From an uncultured bacterium (GTDB taxonomy: Bacteria; Bacillota; Clostridia; Peptostreptococcales; Anaerovoracaceae): a DNA stretch of 43,202 nucleotides. The position numbers and the translations under genes were made by a program. The stretch lies in assembly GCA_905214195.1 (NCBI GenBank), contig CAJMLH010000013.1:1-43202 (forward strand). The letters are read 5' to 3'. The notes beneath the pieces were generated by a model. That model was not told the DNA's origin and made no database searches. It worked only from the letters and a program-made list of their open reading frames with translations. This document shows positions 1 to 7,713 of the stretch, one piece after another. Within the stretch, counting starts at the first letter, position 1. Every line of letters begins with the position of its first letter.

Positions 1-7
1 AGAAAAA

Positions 8-40
8 CCCAGACTCACTCTTATGGTGAGCCGGGCTTTT
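8..40. terminator. Imperfect hairpin, possible terminator of an off-window gene
   Basis: The arms CTCAC (about 14-18) and GTGAG (about 26-30) extend outward into CCC/GGG with a mismatch and a bulge. A short T-run follows on the plus strand and an A-run precedes, so it could work in either direction. The gene it would serve lies outside the window. Confidence 0.45.
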
Positions 41-53
41 GTCTACAGTCTGA

Positions 54-85
54 GATACTCCAATAAAACGGAGTATCTTTTTTTT
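54..85 (+). terminator. Intrinsic terminator upstream of rpmB
   Basis: A perfect 8-bp stem, GATACTCC (54-61) with GGAGTATC (70-77), has an 8-base loop and is followed by eight Ts (78-85). It isolates rpmB from whatever lies to the left. Confidence 0.8.
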
Positions 86-143
86 CAAATATCACTTGGC
101 ATTTAAGAACTGCAAAAATATCCGTTATCAAAGGAAAAAGTGC

Positions 144-172
144 TTGAATCCGCCGTTTCCTTGTGGTATAAT
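144..172 (+). promoter_or_regulatory. Sigma-A promoter of rpmB
   Basis: The -35 TTGAAT (144-149) and -10 TATAAT (167-172) are 17 bp apart, and TGG immediately before the -10 makes it an extended -10. It lies about 80 bp before the rpmB start. Confidence 0.8.
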
Positions 173-250
173 GACATTCGTTCGAGTGCGGACAAATAAA
201 TTCAGAAGAAATGCAAAGCATGCTTAATATACCAAGAGGAGGTGCGGTAG

Positions 251-445
251 ATGTCAAGAAAGTGCGAAATATGTGGTAAGGGACAAGTATCAGGAAACGC
301 TGTATCCCATTCCATGAGACACACAAGAAGAAAATGGAATGCAAATATCCAGACTGTAAGAATCGCTGAAGAGAATGGCACAGTAAGAAGAGCTAAGGTA
401 TGTACTAAATGTCTCAAATCAAATAAAGTGAACCGTGCCATCTAA
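251..445 (+). CDS. rpmB: 50S ribosomal protein L28
   Basis: A 64-residue large-subunit ribosomal protein of normal length for L28. It keeps the zinc-type cysteine pairs CEIC near the N-terminus and CTKC near residue 52, and the conserved VSHSMRHTRRKW block. A strong AGAGGAGGT ribosome site sits eight bases before the ATG. It is a single-gene unit with its own extended -10 promoter and a strong terminator. In Bacillus subtilis rpmB is next to yloU, and a YloU-like gene follows here too, so the synteny is partly kept. Confidence 0.97.
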   Translation: MSRKCEICGKGQVSGNAVSHSMRHTRRKWNANIQTVRIAEENGTVRRAKVCTKCLKSNKVNRAI

Positions 446-463
446 TTAGAATGATTACTTTAA

Positions 464-494
464 GGGAACTGCTTTAGGACGCAGTTCCTTTTTT
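464..494 (+). terminator. Intrinsic terminator after rpmB
   Basis: GGAACTGC (465-472) pairs with GCAGTTCC (481-488), with flanking A/G-T pairs, followed by TTTTTT (489-494). Confidence 0.88.
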
Positions 495-538
495 CATGCT
501 GTTTTTACGGCGATAGACAGATACCGGCTTACAGCAGA

Positions 539-721
539 TTACTTTTTTAGAAGAGTTATACCACATATTATGAGGATAATTCCCAGCATTACTATCCATG
601 CCTTAGGAGGCAAGAAGAAAGCGCATACCGTAACTACACCAAAAACCAGCAGAACAAAACCTATATCCTTGGTTTCTTTATAAAAGTTGAAACATTTCTT
701 TTTACGACAGTTATTATTCAT
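539..721 (-). CDS. Small two-helix membrane protein, unknown function
   Basis: This 60-residue protein has a basic, Cys-containing N-terminus (MNNNCRKKKCFNF), then two hydrophobic segments (about residues 20-37 and 42-57) joined by a short PPKAW turn, and ends in KK. I do not recognise a named family. AAGGAGG lies seven bases before the ATG on the reverse strand, which makes the gene credible. It is transcribed divergently from the YloU-like gene. Upstream is CATAATATA with AC 17 bp before it, resembling a sigma-K promoter, so expression late in the mother cell is possible; this is inference only. Confidence 0.7.
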   Translation of the reverse strand: MNNNCRKKKCFNFYKETKDIGFVLLVFGVVTVCAFFLPPKAWIVMLGIILIICGITLLKK

Positions 722-737
722 ATTAAGCCTCCTTGCT

Positions 738-765
738 TATATTATGAAAAGCTGTGCAAATTTGT
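738..765 (-). promoter_or_regulatory. Possible sigma-K-type promoter for the small membrane gene
   Basis: On the reverse strand CATAATATA (738-746) fits the sigma-K -10 pattern CATANNNTA. An AC dinucleotide (764-765) lies 17 bp upstream, as expected for its minimal -35. These motifs are short and chance matches are common. Confidence 0.28.
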
Positions 766-816
766 GCGGATATATGGTAAAATAATAAAAAAAGCGAAAG
801 CAGGAAATCATGTATT

Positions 817-1221
817 ATGATAAAAAAGACTACAGCCCTTGGGGATATAACATTAAATGAAAGTGTAATTGCTAAAGCCATAATAAAATCGGCTCTTGAA
901 GCAGGCGATAGGATTTTTCCGGCAACTGAGAAAGGAAAAATCATAGGCACATATAAAAAAATCGGAAGCGGAGATCTTTCGGGACACTTTGAGTTTGAAG
1001 AAAAAGATAATAAATATAAGATTAAGTTTTATACTGTAATAAGTTTTGGGTCAAGCATAAAGGCTGTTACAGAAACTGTTCTTGATGCACTTGAAGATAG
1101 GATAAAGACAATGTTTCCGGAGTACGGAGGAGAACTTGTCCTGAAAATAGTAGGTGTAAAGTCTAAAAACATAGCGGAGAGAGACATAGAGGTAAAGAGG
1201 GAATATGAACCTGCAGGATAA
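817..1221 (+). CDS. Asp23/Gls24 family protein (YloU-like)
   Basis: A 134-residue protein resembling the Asp23/Gls24 (DUF322) family. The opening GDITLNESVIAKAII and the central FYTVISFGSSIKAVTETV correspond to the family blocks. Members are cytoplasmic, often membrane-associated proteins linked to envelope stress or conserved operon partners; the molecular role is unsettled. The ribosome site is weak (GCAGGA, 11 bases before the ATG). Its 3' end overlaps recG by 17 bases, suggesting translational coupling. The fatty-acid kinase gene (yloV/fakA) that normally follows yloU is absent. The C-terminal 20 residues are highly charged. Confidence 0.82.
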   Translation: MIKKTTALGDITLNESVIAKAIIKSALEAGDRIFPATEKGKIIGTYKKIGSGDLSGHFEFEEKDNKYKIKFYTVISFGSSIKAVTETVLDALEDRIKTMFPEYGGELVLKIVGVKSKNIAERDIEVKREYEPAG

Positions 1222-3250
1222 AGTTTCAGCCATTAAAGGAGTAGGAGACAAGAAGAGCAAACTACTTCATAATATAAATATAGATACCGTAGATGACCTG
1301 CTTCATCTTTTCCCTAAAAAGTATGAGGACAGAAGGCAAGTATCATACATAATGGAAGCCCCTTTTGACAAAGATGTGCTTGTAAAAGGCAAAGTCATTG
1401 CAAGACAGATGAGGGGGAATCCGTACAACAAAAAAACGCCTCTTAGAATATTAGTGCAAGATGAATCTGCCGAGCTTGAGGTGCTGTTTTTTAACGGCAG
1501 ATATTTGGCAAATTATTTTAATATAGGCTCAGAATATACATTTTACGGAAAGATAACCATTAACGGCGGTCGTCGTCAGATGGCACATCCTGAATTTCAC
1601 AAGCTTGGTGATAAAGATGATATGAGAGGAATTTTTCCTATCTATCCTTTGACCAAGGGAATTACTCAGGCAAATATGCGTAAGATTCAAATGGAAGCAG
1701 CACATTTAGCAGAGGAAGCTGAGGAATGGCTGCCATATGAAATTGTACAAAAATATAACCTGTGCAGTCCGTCATATGCCTTGAAAAATGTTCATTTTCC
1801 AAAAGACGAACGAAATATAAGAGAAGCCAGATACAGGATGATATTTGAAGAACTGCTTGTACTGCAAACAGGACTTTTTTATATTAAAAAAGGACAAGGG
1901 GGAAGTGACGGAACAGTAGTTTTGGAAAAGGAAATTTCCGTAGATGATTTTTTGAAACGACTGCCTTTTGAGTTGACACAAGGACAGAAGAAAGTATGGG
2001 AAGAAATTCAGCGGGATATGGCCTCGCCCAAAGCAATGAACAGACTTGTGCAAGGTGATGTGGGTTCGGGAAAGACAGTTATTGCAGAGCTTGCCATGTA
2101 TAAGACCGTAAAAGCAGGATTTCAGGCCGTTATGATGGCGCCGACGGAATTGCTTGCAAAGCAGCATTTTGCTTCTCTCAAACGAGATTTTGAGTCTTTG
2201 GGAATAGAAGTAGACTTGCTTTGCAGCAGCCTTAAAACCAAGGAAAAACAACTTGCTTTGGAAAGACTTGAAGCAGGAGTAACGAACATTCTTGTAGGTA
2301 CCCATGCTATAATACAACCGGGAGTAAAATTCAAGTCTCTGGGAATTGTAGTTACGGATGAACAACATAGATTTGGTGTAAATCAGAGAAGTATGCTTGC
2401 CGAAAAAGGTAATAATCCCAATGTCCTTGTAATGACCGCCACACCTATTCCAAGGACTTTGGCAGTAATTCTTTACGGTGATTTGGATATATCGGTAATA
2501 GACACGATGCCCTCGGGAAGACAGCCGATAAGAACATTTTTGAGAAACAAAGATTCCAAAGACGCTATATATGATTTTGTTTACAGCAAGGTCAAAGAAG
2601 GGCGTCAGGCATATGTGGTTGCTCCGCTGATAGAAGAGTCGGAAAGTATAGATTGCAGTTCGGCAGAAGAAATATATGAAGAATTAAAAAAAATGTATCC
2701 TGATATAAAAATCGGTCTCATTCACGGTGCAATGAGACAAGAAGATAAGGATCAGGTTATGGAGAGTTTTGCGACGGGGCATACAGATATTATAGTCTCC
2801 ACCGTTGTAATAGAAGTCGGAATAGATGTTCCGAATGCGACCGTAATGGTAATAGAAAATTGTGAAAGGTTCGGACTTTCGCAGCTTCATCAACTGAGAG
2901 GAAGAGTAGGACGAGGAAAACATCAGTCATTTTGCATCCTTATTGCCGGACATGAAAACAAAGTCTCCAATAAGCGTAACGAAATAATGTGCGCTACAGA
3001 GGATGGATTTATAATAGCCGAAGAAGACCTTAAATTAAGAGGACCGGGTGAAATATTCGGGACAAGACAGCATGGACTTCCTGAGCTTAATATAAGTGAT
3101 CTTATAAGGCATGGTGATATTCTTGATAAAGCAAAGGAAGCTGCCGGAGAGATAATAAAAGAAGACAGCCGGCTTATAAAGAAAGAACATTCAGGCATAA
3201 GAAAAAGAGTTAAAAAAATGTTTGGTGAAAATATTCAGCTTAATTTATAA
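1205..3250 (+). CDS. recG: ATP-dependent DNA helicase RecG
   Basis: RecG remodels stalled replication forks and branched DNA. The 681-residue length is normal. The N-terminal third is the wedge/OB region. Walker A GDVGSGKT is at 284-291, the DEQH box at 385-388, TATPIPRTLA around 410, and the late helicase motif QLHQLRGRVGRG near 560. The C-terminus has the family-typical GEIFGTRQHGLPEL stretch. The ATG lies inside the end of the preceding gene and follows a GAGGTAAAGAGG purine tract. It is probably co-transcribed with the YloU-like gene. Confidence 0.97.
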   Translation: MNLQDKVSAIKGVGDKKSKLLHNINIDTVDDLLHLFPKKYEDRRQVSYIMEAPFDKDVLVKGKVIARQMRGNPYNKKTPLRILVQDESAELEVLFFNGRYLANYFNIGSEYTFYGKITINGGRRQMAHPEFHKLGDKDDMRGIFPIYPLTKGITQANMRKIQMEAAHLAEEAEEWLPYEIVQKYNLCSPSYALKNVHFPKDERNIREARYRMIFEELLVLQTGLFYIKKGQGGSDGTVVLEKEISVDDFLKRLPFELTQGQKKVWEEIQRDMASPKAMNRLVQGDVGSGKTVIAELAMYKTVKAGFQAVMMAPTELLAKQHFASLKRDFESLGIEVDLLCSSLKTKEKQLALERLEAGVTNILVGTHAIIQPGVKFKSLGIVVTDEQHRFGVNQRSMLAEKGNNPNVLVMTATPIPRTLAVILYGDLDISVIDTMPSGRQPIRTFLRNKDSKDAIYDFVYSKVKEGRQAYVVAPLIEESESIDCSSAEEIYEELKKMYPDIKIGLIHGAMRQEDKDQVMESFATGHTDIIVSTVVIEVGIDVPNATVMVIENCERFGLSQLHQLRGRVGRGKHQSFCILIAGHENKVSNKRNEIMCATEDGFIIAEEDLKLRGPGEIFGTRQHGLPELNISDLIRHGDILDKAKEAAGEIIKEDSRLIKKEHSGIRKRVKKMFGENIQLNL

Positions 3251-3273
3251 GTCTTAATTTGTAAGTATAGAAA

Positions 3274-3305
3274 AATGCCCGGAAAGGTTTACTGCTCCGG
3301 GCATT
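3274..3305. terminator. Shared terminator between recG and the SASP gene
   Basis: AATGCCCGG (3274-3282) pairs perfectly with CCGGGCATT (3297-3305) around a 14-base loop. The reverse strand continues into a T-run, while the plus-strand tail is only TCTTCT. It is therefore strongest for the leftward SASP gene but can serve both convergent genes. Confidence 0.8.
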
Positions 3306-3350
3306 CTTCTGTTAAGAAATATAAAGATAAATTTTCATTCTGCTGAGAAA

Positions 3351-3551
3351 TTATTTTCCAGCCAGCTGTCTTTCAGCCATTTCAACTAACTTCTTAGTCA
3401 TATAGCCGCCAACATAACCATTCTGTCTTGCAGTCAGGTTACCCTTGTCAGTCTGTTCATAGTTAGAAAGACCAAGTTCATTGGCAACTTCAGTCTTCAG
3501 ACTGTTTAATGCAGGTTTTGCATTGATGTTCATCTTATCCTGTAATGACAT
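3351..3551 (-). CDS. Alpha/beta-type small acid-soluble spore protein
   Basis: This 66-residue protein belongs to the SASP family that coats and protects DNA in dormant spores and is degraded by the GPR protease at germination. The GPR-site region reads LKTEVANELGL, and the conserved C-terminal block reads ARQNGYVGGYMTKKLVEMAERQL with one short split from canonical forms. A strong AGGAGGTGA site precedes the ATG. It is a single-gene unit. CATATTA upstream matches a sigma-G -10, which fits forespore expression. It is direct evidence that the organism carries spore-protein genes. Confidence 0.95.
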   Translation of the reverse strand: MSLQDKMNINAKPALNSLKTEVANELGLSNYEQTDKGNLTARQNGYVGGYMTKKLVEMAERQLAGK

Positions 3552-3597
3552 TTTTGTTCACCTCCTATTACAGTAATAGTTTGATACCAAGATAAAA

Positions 3598-3604
3598 TAA
3601 TATG
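3598..3604 (-). promoter_or_regulatory. Possible sigma-G -10 element of the SASP gene
   Basis: CATATTA on the reverse strand fits the sigma-G -10 CATNNTA and lies about 46 bp before the start codon. No convincing GNATR -35 is seen at 17-18 bp. Confidence 0.28.
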
Positions 3605-3676
3605 TCATGAAATAATTGGATTTGATGGTTTGCATTGGAAATTTAATTGTTTGCTTTTAGTGTCTTGATAGGGTAA

Positions 3677-3682
3677 TATAAT
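3677..3682 (+). promoter_or_regulatory. Probable -10 of the rsmD promoter
   Basis: TATAAT at 3677-3682 lies 35 bp before rsmD. The nearest TTGCTT is 20 bp upstream, too far for a good -35, so only the -10 is supported. Confidence 0.4.
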
Positions 3683-3717
3683 TGTATAGATATTAAAAAT
3701 GAAAAAGAGGAATTCAT

Positions 3718-4257
3718 ATGAGGATAATTGCAGGAGAATACAAAGGCAGAAGACTTGAAACGCCTGAAAATTACGATATACGGCCCACTACAGATAAAGT
3801 TAAGGAAGCTATGTTCAGCATATTGTCAAACGATATTCCGGGATCTGTATGTGTTGATTTGTTTGCAGGAACCGGAAACTTGGGCATTGAAGCTTTGTCA
3901 AGAGGCGCAAAGAAATGCTACTTTTGCGATAACTCTAAAGTTAGCATAGGAATAATAAAGAGAAATATAGCTCATTGTAGGGCAGAGGGTGCTGTTGTAT
4001 ATGCAGGAGATTTTAACAGGTGCCTTGAAAGAATAAAGGAGAGTGTAGATGTATTTATAGTCGATCCTCCTTATGAAGAAAATTTATACGAAAAAGTTTT
4101 TTCAAAAATCGATGAACTGAAACTTCTGTCAGAGGACGGTATAATAGTGGCAGAACACGGAAAATATCAGGACATGCCGGAAGAAATAAACGGCTTTGTA
4201 AAAATAAAGGAAAGAAAATACGGACATATATTTCTCAGCCTTTATACTTGGGCATGA
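3718..4257 (+). CDS. rsmD: 16S rRNA (guanine(966)-N2)-methyltransferase
   Basis: RsmD methylates G966 of 16S rRNA using S-adenosylmethionine. The 179-residue protein begins MRIIAGEYKGRRL, typical of the family. The SAM-binding motif VDLFAGTGNLG is near residues 46-56, and the catalytic DPPY is at 116-119. AAAGAGGA stands before the ATG. It starts the rsmD-coaD-coiled coil-ylbJ-tmcAL run found in many Clostridia, although coaD has its own promoter. Confidence 0.95.
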   Translation: MRIIAGEYKGRRLETPENYDIRPTTDKVKEAMFSILSNDIPGSVCVDLFAGTGNLGIEALSRGAKKCYFCDNSKVSIGIIKRNIAHCRAEGAVVYAGDFNRCLERIKESVDVFIVDPPYEENLYEKVFSKIDELKLLSEDGIIVAEHGKYQDMPEEINGFVKIKERKYGHIFLSLYTWA

Positions 4258-4317
4258 TATAAGCAAATCGCTTAAGATATAACTTTACAGGACAAGTTTT
4301 ATCCGATTCAATAGAGG

Positions 4318-4346
4318 TTGATTATGGATTTTATCTGTGATAAAAT
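4318..4346 (+). promoter_or_regulatory. Sigma-A promoter of coaD
   Basis: TTGATT (4318-4323) and TAAAAT (4341-4346) are 17 bp apart, with TGA before the -10 (extended -10). Confidence 0.7.
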
Positions 4347-4373
4347 ATCTCTCAAAGATTCGGAGGAAAGTTT

Positions 4374-4859
4374 ATGAGAACCAAGGCATTATATGCCGGG
4401 TCATTTGACCCGCTTACATTGGGACATCTTGATATTATAAAGAGGGCGTCTGGCATTTTTGACGAGGTTATTATAGGTGTTGTCGTAAACCTTGAAAAAA
4501 AGACGATGTTTTCATTTGAAGAAAGAATGGAAATGATAGAAGAAGCCGTTTCGGAACTTGATAATGTAAAGGTGGATATGTGCGACGGTCTTTTGGCTGA
4601 TTTTGTAAACAGAAACAATTTTAATGTAGTAGTTAGAGGTTTGAGAGGCATGAGCGACTTTGATTCTGAGCAGCAGATGGCGCAGCTTCATCGCTATTTG
4701 TACAAAGAAGGCATCGAAACTGTGTTCCTTATGGCAGATTCAAAATATGCATTTATAAGCTCTACCATGGCAAAACAGGTGATTTCACTGGGAGGAGCCG
4801 GAGAGAATCTTGTACCGCCGTGCGTATTAGAAAAAATGAAAGGAAGATTGAACAAGTAA
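4374..4859 (+). CDS. coaD: Pantetheine-phosphate adenylyltransferase
   Basis: This enzyme transfers AMP to 4'-phosphopantetheine, the fourth step of coenzyme A synthesis, in the cytoplasm. At 161 residues it is full length. The nucleotidyltransferase signature GSFDPLTLGHLDII is at 10-23. RGLRGMSDFDSE and the late ISSTMAKQV match the family's substrate and ATP-binding blocks. CGGAGGAAAG precedes the ATG. Its stop overlaps the next gene's start by one base (TAATG). Confidence 0.96.
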   Translation: MRTKALYAGSFDPLTLGHLDIIKRASGIFDEVIIGVVVNLEKKTMFSFEERMEMIEEAVSELDNVKVDMCDGLLADFVNRNNFNVVVRGLRGMSDFDSEQQMAQLHRYLYKEGIETVFLMADSKYAFISSTMAKQVISLGGAGENLVPPCVLEKMKGRLNK

Positions 4860-5425
4860 TGGAAGATACAATGAAAGTTTTAAAACTGCTCGAAGAATTG
4901 GAAGATATCGTGGATGATGCGACAGGATTGCCTCTTTCAAATAAAATTATGGTAGATGCCGAAGAAATATTTCAGATTGTAAGAGAAATAAGGCTTGCTT
5001 TGCCGGATGATGTTCAGCAGGCAAAATGGATCAGAGATGAAAGAGACAGAATTTTAGGCGAGGCTAAGGCAGAGTATGAACGCATCATAAGAGAAGCCAA
5101 GAAGCAGGCTGACTACCTTGTGGAAACAGATGATATCACGCTCAGAGCAACTAAACTTGCAGCAGAGATAAAACAAGATGCCGAAACTCATGCAAGAGTT
5201 TTAAGAATGAGAACTTATGACTATGTAGATAAGATGCTTTATGATATGCAAGGCAGGATGGATGAGCTGAATATGAAGTATTTCGGAGAAATGTACACAA
5301 GTCTTGAAAATACTTTCGCAGGTATAAACGAGACTTTAGCTGCTAACAGAGAAGAAATGAAGAATTTAGCTTATAAAACTCAGAATGAAGTTGAAAGCGG
5401 CACTTTTGCGCCGGGAGAAGAATAA
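4859..5425 (+). CDS. Coiled-coil protein downstream of coaD, unknown role
   Basis: A 188-residue soluble protein rich in Glu, Lys and Ala with long predicted helices: an N-terminal LEELEDIVDDATGLPL segment, then coiled-coil-like heptads over about 55-160 including GEAKAEYERIIREAKKQAD. The middle resembles the stalks of ATP synthase subunit b and DivIVA-type proteins, which is how such proteins are often annotated. There is no catalytic motif and no membrane segment. I chose the ATG overlapping the coaD stop; a start at 4871 is also possible. Position between coaD and ylbJ is common in Clostridia, and the function is unknown to me. Confidence 0.75.
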   Translation: MEDTMKVLKLLEELEDIVDDATGLPLSNKIMVDAEEIFQIVREIRLALPDDVQQAKWIRDERDRILGEAKAEYERIIREAKKQADYLVETDDITLRATKLAAEIKQDAETHARVLRMRTYDYVDKMLYDMQGRMDELNMKYFGEMYTSLENTFAGINETLAANREEMKNLAYKTQNEVESGTFAPGEE

Positions 5426-5438
5426 AAAGTACAATGAA

Positions 5439-5468
5439 AAACGGGACCGCCATATGATGGTCCCGTTT
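5439..5468. terminator. Hairpin after the coiled-coil gene
   Basis: AAACGGGACC (5439-5448) pairs with GGTCCCGTTT (5459-5468) around a 10-base loop. The T-tract is short, so termination may be partial. Confidence 0.6.
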
Positions 5469-5471
5469 AAT

Positions 5472-5500
5472 GTATATTCTAAAATCACACCTTATTGAAT
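5472..5500 (+). promoter_or_regulatory. Possible sigma-E-type promoter of ylbJ
   Basis: GTATATT (5472-5478) resembles the sigma-E -35. TATTGAAT (5493-5500), 14 bp later, is a partial match to its -10. The idea rests on weak consensus matches plus the known sigma-E control of ylbJ in Bacillus. Confidence 0.22.
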
Positions 5501-5511
5501 AAGATAGGTGT

Positions 5512-6420
5512 ATGAAAGCAGACAAACAAAGAAAAACTCAATTCATAGTATTGCTGACTGCTGCGTTTTCAGTAGCAATGATAATGTTTCCAAAGATTAC
5601 CGAGATGGGCTCTAAGACTGCCATCGCACTTTGGATAAACTCCATAGTACCTGTTATGCTGCCTTTTTTCATTTTTTCGGACTTTATAAAGAGGACAGGA
5701 GATTTGGGAAAACTCCCACCGGTTATTTATCCGTTTGCAGTTGCATTTCTGTCCGGATATCCTATGGGTGCAAAGGTTGTAGGAGATTTTGTTAAAGAAA
5801 ATAAGATTACTGTAAATAAAGGAAAAAGCATTTTAAGCTATTCCCTTGTGACAGGTCCGGCATTCATAATATTTACTGTGGGAACTTTTATCGGAAGTCA
5901 AAAGGCTGCTGCCGTGATTGCCGCAGCACATTATGTTGGAGCATTTATAAACGGTTTGGTTTTCAGAAACAATGAAGAACAAAAGGTTTCAGCGGTCAAA
6001 AAAAGTGATGCATCCGACCGTGATTATCTTGAAAATTTTACGGAGTCGATAGTATGCGGATTTAAAGCAATGGCTATGATTCTGGCATATCTTATGTTTT
6101 TTACAATAGGGATAACATTATTAGAATATTGGGGAATGTTTTCGATTTTGAAACATCAGTGGCTCGATGGGTTTGTTAAAGGCATTTTCGAGATGACGAT
6201 AGGTATCAATTTTGTGGGGCTTTGCGATATAAGTATCAAAATGAAAGCGGTGCTGGCATCATTTTTGGTATCTTTCGGAGGACTGTCGGTTATAGGGCAG
6301 TCAGTGTCTATGACGGCAGGAACAGGCATAGGAGTTTTTGACATTTTAAAAATTAAGATATCACATGGCATATTTACGGCAGTTATTACTGTTATATTGA
6401 TGAACCTTATGGTAATATAA
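5512..6420 (+). CDS. ylbJ: Sporulation integral membrane protein YlbJ
   Basis: This 302-residue polytopic membrane protein has about eight hydrophobic segments. The family blocks LSGYPMGAK (about 81-89) and SFGGLSVIGQ (about 257-266) belong to the nucleoside-recognition/Gate-type fold. In B. subtilis YlbJ is a mother-cell sporulation protein needed for spore heat resistance. A modest GATAGGTG site lies just before the ATG. A hairpin precedes the gene, so it may have its own, possibly sporulation-specific, promoter. It is followed after four bases by tmcAL, with likely translational coupling. Confidence 0.9.
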   Translation: MKADKQRKTQFIVLLTAAFSVAMIMFPKITEMGSKTAIALWINSIVPVMLPFFIFSDFIKRTGDLGKLPPVIYPFAVAFLSGYPMGAKVVGDFVKENKITVNKGKSILSYSLVTGPAFIIFTVGTFIGSQKAAAVIAAAHYVGAFINGLVFRNNEEQKVSAVKKSDASDRDYLENFTESIVCGFKAMAMILAYLMFFTIGITLLEYWGMFSILKHQWLDGFVKGIFEMTIGINFVGLCDISIKMKAVLASFLVSFGGLSVIGQSVSMTAGTGIGVFDILKIKISHGIFTAVITVILMNLMVI

Positions 6421-6424
6421 AAAT

Positions 6425-7600
6425 ATGAAGAAAAAAAGTGTTGGGATAATAGCTGAATACAATCCTTTTCATAACGGACATCTTTATCAGATAGAAGAAT
6501 CGGTAAAAATCACCGGTGCTGAGGTTGTTATTGCTGCAATGAGCGGCAATTTTGTACAGAGGGGGATGCCTGCAATCGCTGACAAATGGCAAAGGGCAGA
6601 GGCGGCAATAAGAAACGGAGTCGATATTGTAGTTGAAATACCGACTGTATTTGCGTGTAATTCTGCACATAATTTTGCAAAGGCAGGGGTGGAGATACTT
6701 GAAAACTTAGGGGTGGATTTCATTTCTTTCGGAAGTGAATCGGGAAATATTGACGAATTGAAAGAAATTGCCCGGGCAATGGAGGAAAATTCCGAATATA
6801 TAGAGGAATTTATAAGTAAAAATATAAAAAAAGGATTGTCATATCCTAAGGCAAGAAGGGAAGCTCTTGCATGTCTTTTAGGAGAGGAGAAAGCCGGAAT
6901 TCTGGATAGTCCCAATAATATTTTGGCTATTGAATATATAGGAGAACTTTCAAAAGCCGAGCCGGTTACTGTAAAGAGGACAGGTCCGGGATATAACGAT
7001 TTTGAGACAACCGAAAAATTTGCATCAGCGACAGCCATAAGATATCTATTAAATGAGAACAAAGATATAAGCGGTCTTATGCCTAAAGAATCAGCAAAAA
7101 TATTTTTGGAATCGGAAATTATTGACGAAGATGTTTATTTTGCGATGATATGCCATAAAGTTTTGAGCAGCAATGCACTCGATATGGAAAAGGCTCCGGC
7201 CGGAGGAGAGGGCTTGGGAAATAAACTAAAATCGTCTATAAGAATGTGCCGCAATTTGGACGAGCTGTCGGAAGAGTTAAAATCGAAAAGGTACACGAGG
7301 ACGAGGATAGATAGATTTATTTGTCAGACACTTCTTGGCATTAACAGAGAGCAAAAAACTGATAATTATGTTAGGATTTTGGGGCTCAGCGATAAGGGCA
7401 GAAAGTATATTAAAGATGTGAAAAAATCAGAAAAATGTAAAATACCTATTATTACCAACATAAATAAAGACATAAAAAGTTTTGAGAATATAAGGTATGG
7501 GATATCCGTTGATATTTTGGCGGCAGATATTTATAATCTTGCTGCAGGAAGGAATCTTTACAGGTTTTCGGAATATTTGAGAAAGCCTTTTTGTGAATAA
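6425..7600 (+). CDS. tmcAL: tRNA(Met) cytidine acetate ligase TmcAL
   Basis: TmcAL makes N4-acetylcytidine at the wobble position of elongator tRNA-Met, using acetate and ATP. The 391-residue protein has the adenylyltransferase signature EYNPFHNGHLYQI (about 11-23) and the family blocks SGNFVQRGMPAIADKW and SPNNILAIEYI. It corresponds to B. subtilis YlbM. No clear ribosome site is seen; the start is four bases after ylbJ, so it probably depends on coupling. The next gene is acetate kinase, which shares acetate as a metabolite. Confidence 0.93.
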   Translation: MKKKSVGIIAEYNPFHNGHLYQIEESVKITGAEVVIAAMSGNFVQRGMPAIADKWQRAEAAIRNGVDIVVEIPTVFACNSAHNFAKAGVEILENLGVDFISFGSESGNIDELKEIARAMEENSEYIEEFISKNIKKGLSYPKARREALACLLGEEKAGILDSPNNILAIEYIGELSKAEPVTVKRTGPGYNDFETTEKFASATAIRYLLNENKDISGLMPKESAKIFLESEIIDEDVYFAMICHKVLSSNALDMEKAPAGGEGLGNKLKSSIRMCRNLDELSEELKSKRYTRTRIDRFICQTLLGINREQKTDNYVRILGLSDKGRKYIKDVKKSEKCKIPIITNINKDIKSFENIRYGISVDILAADIYNLAAGRNLYRFSEYLRKPFCE

Positions 7601-7642
7601 GGATTTGTTAATAAAGATATACAACAAAAGTGAGCCTAACTA

Positions 7643-7671
7643 TTGCAAATTCAGAGAATTTTGTTTATAAT
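7643..7671 (+). promoter_or_regulatory. Sigma-A promoter of ackA
   Basis: TTGCAA (7643-7648) and TATAAT (7666-7671) are 17 bp apart, 42 bp before the ackA ATG. Confidence 0.75.
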
Positions 7672-7713
7672 ATATAAGGTTAATCAGTTAATTAAAATAT
7701 ACGGAGGATAGAT

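Noticed and set aside
810..860. Short overlapping frame starting at 810 (MYYDKKDYSPWG)
   Set aside because: It has 16 codons, no family resemblance, and overlaps the YloU-like start.
1772..2368. Long open frame on the reverse strand within recG
   Set aside because: It lies wholly inside a confidently identified gene, has no ribosome site, and its composition is that of an antisense shadow.
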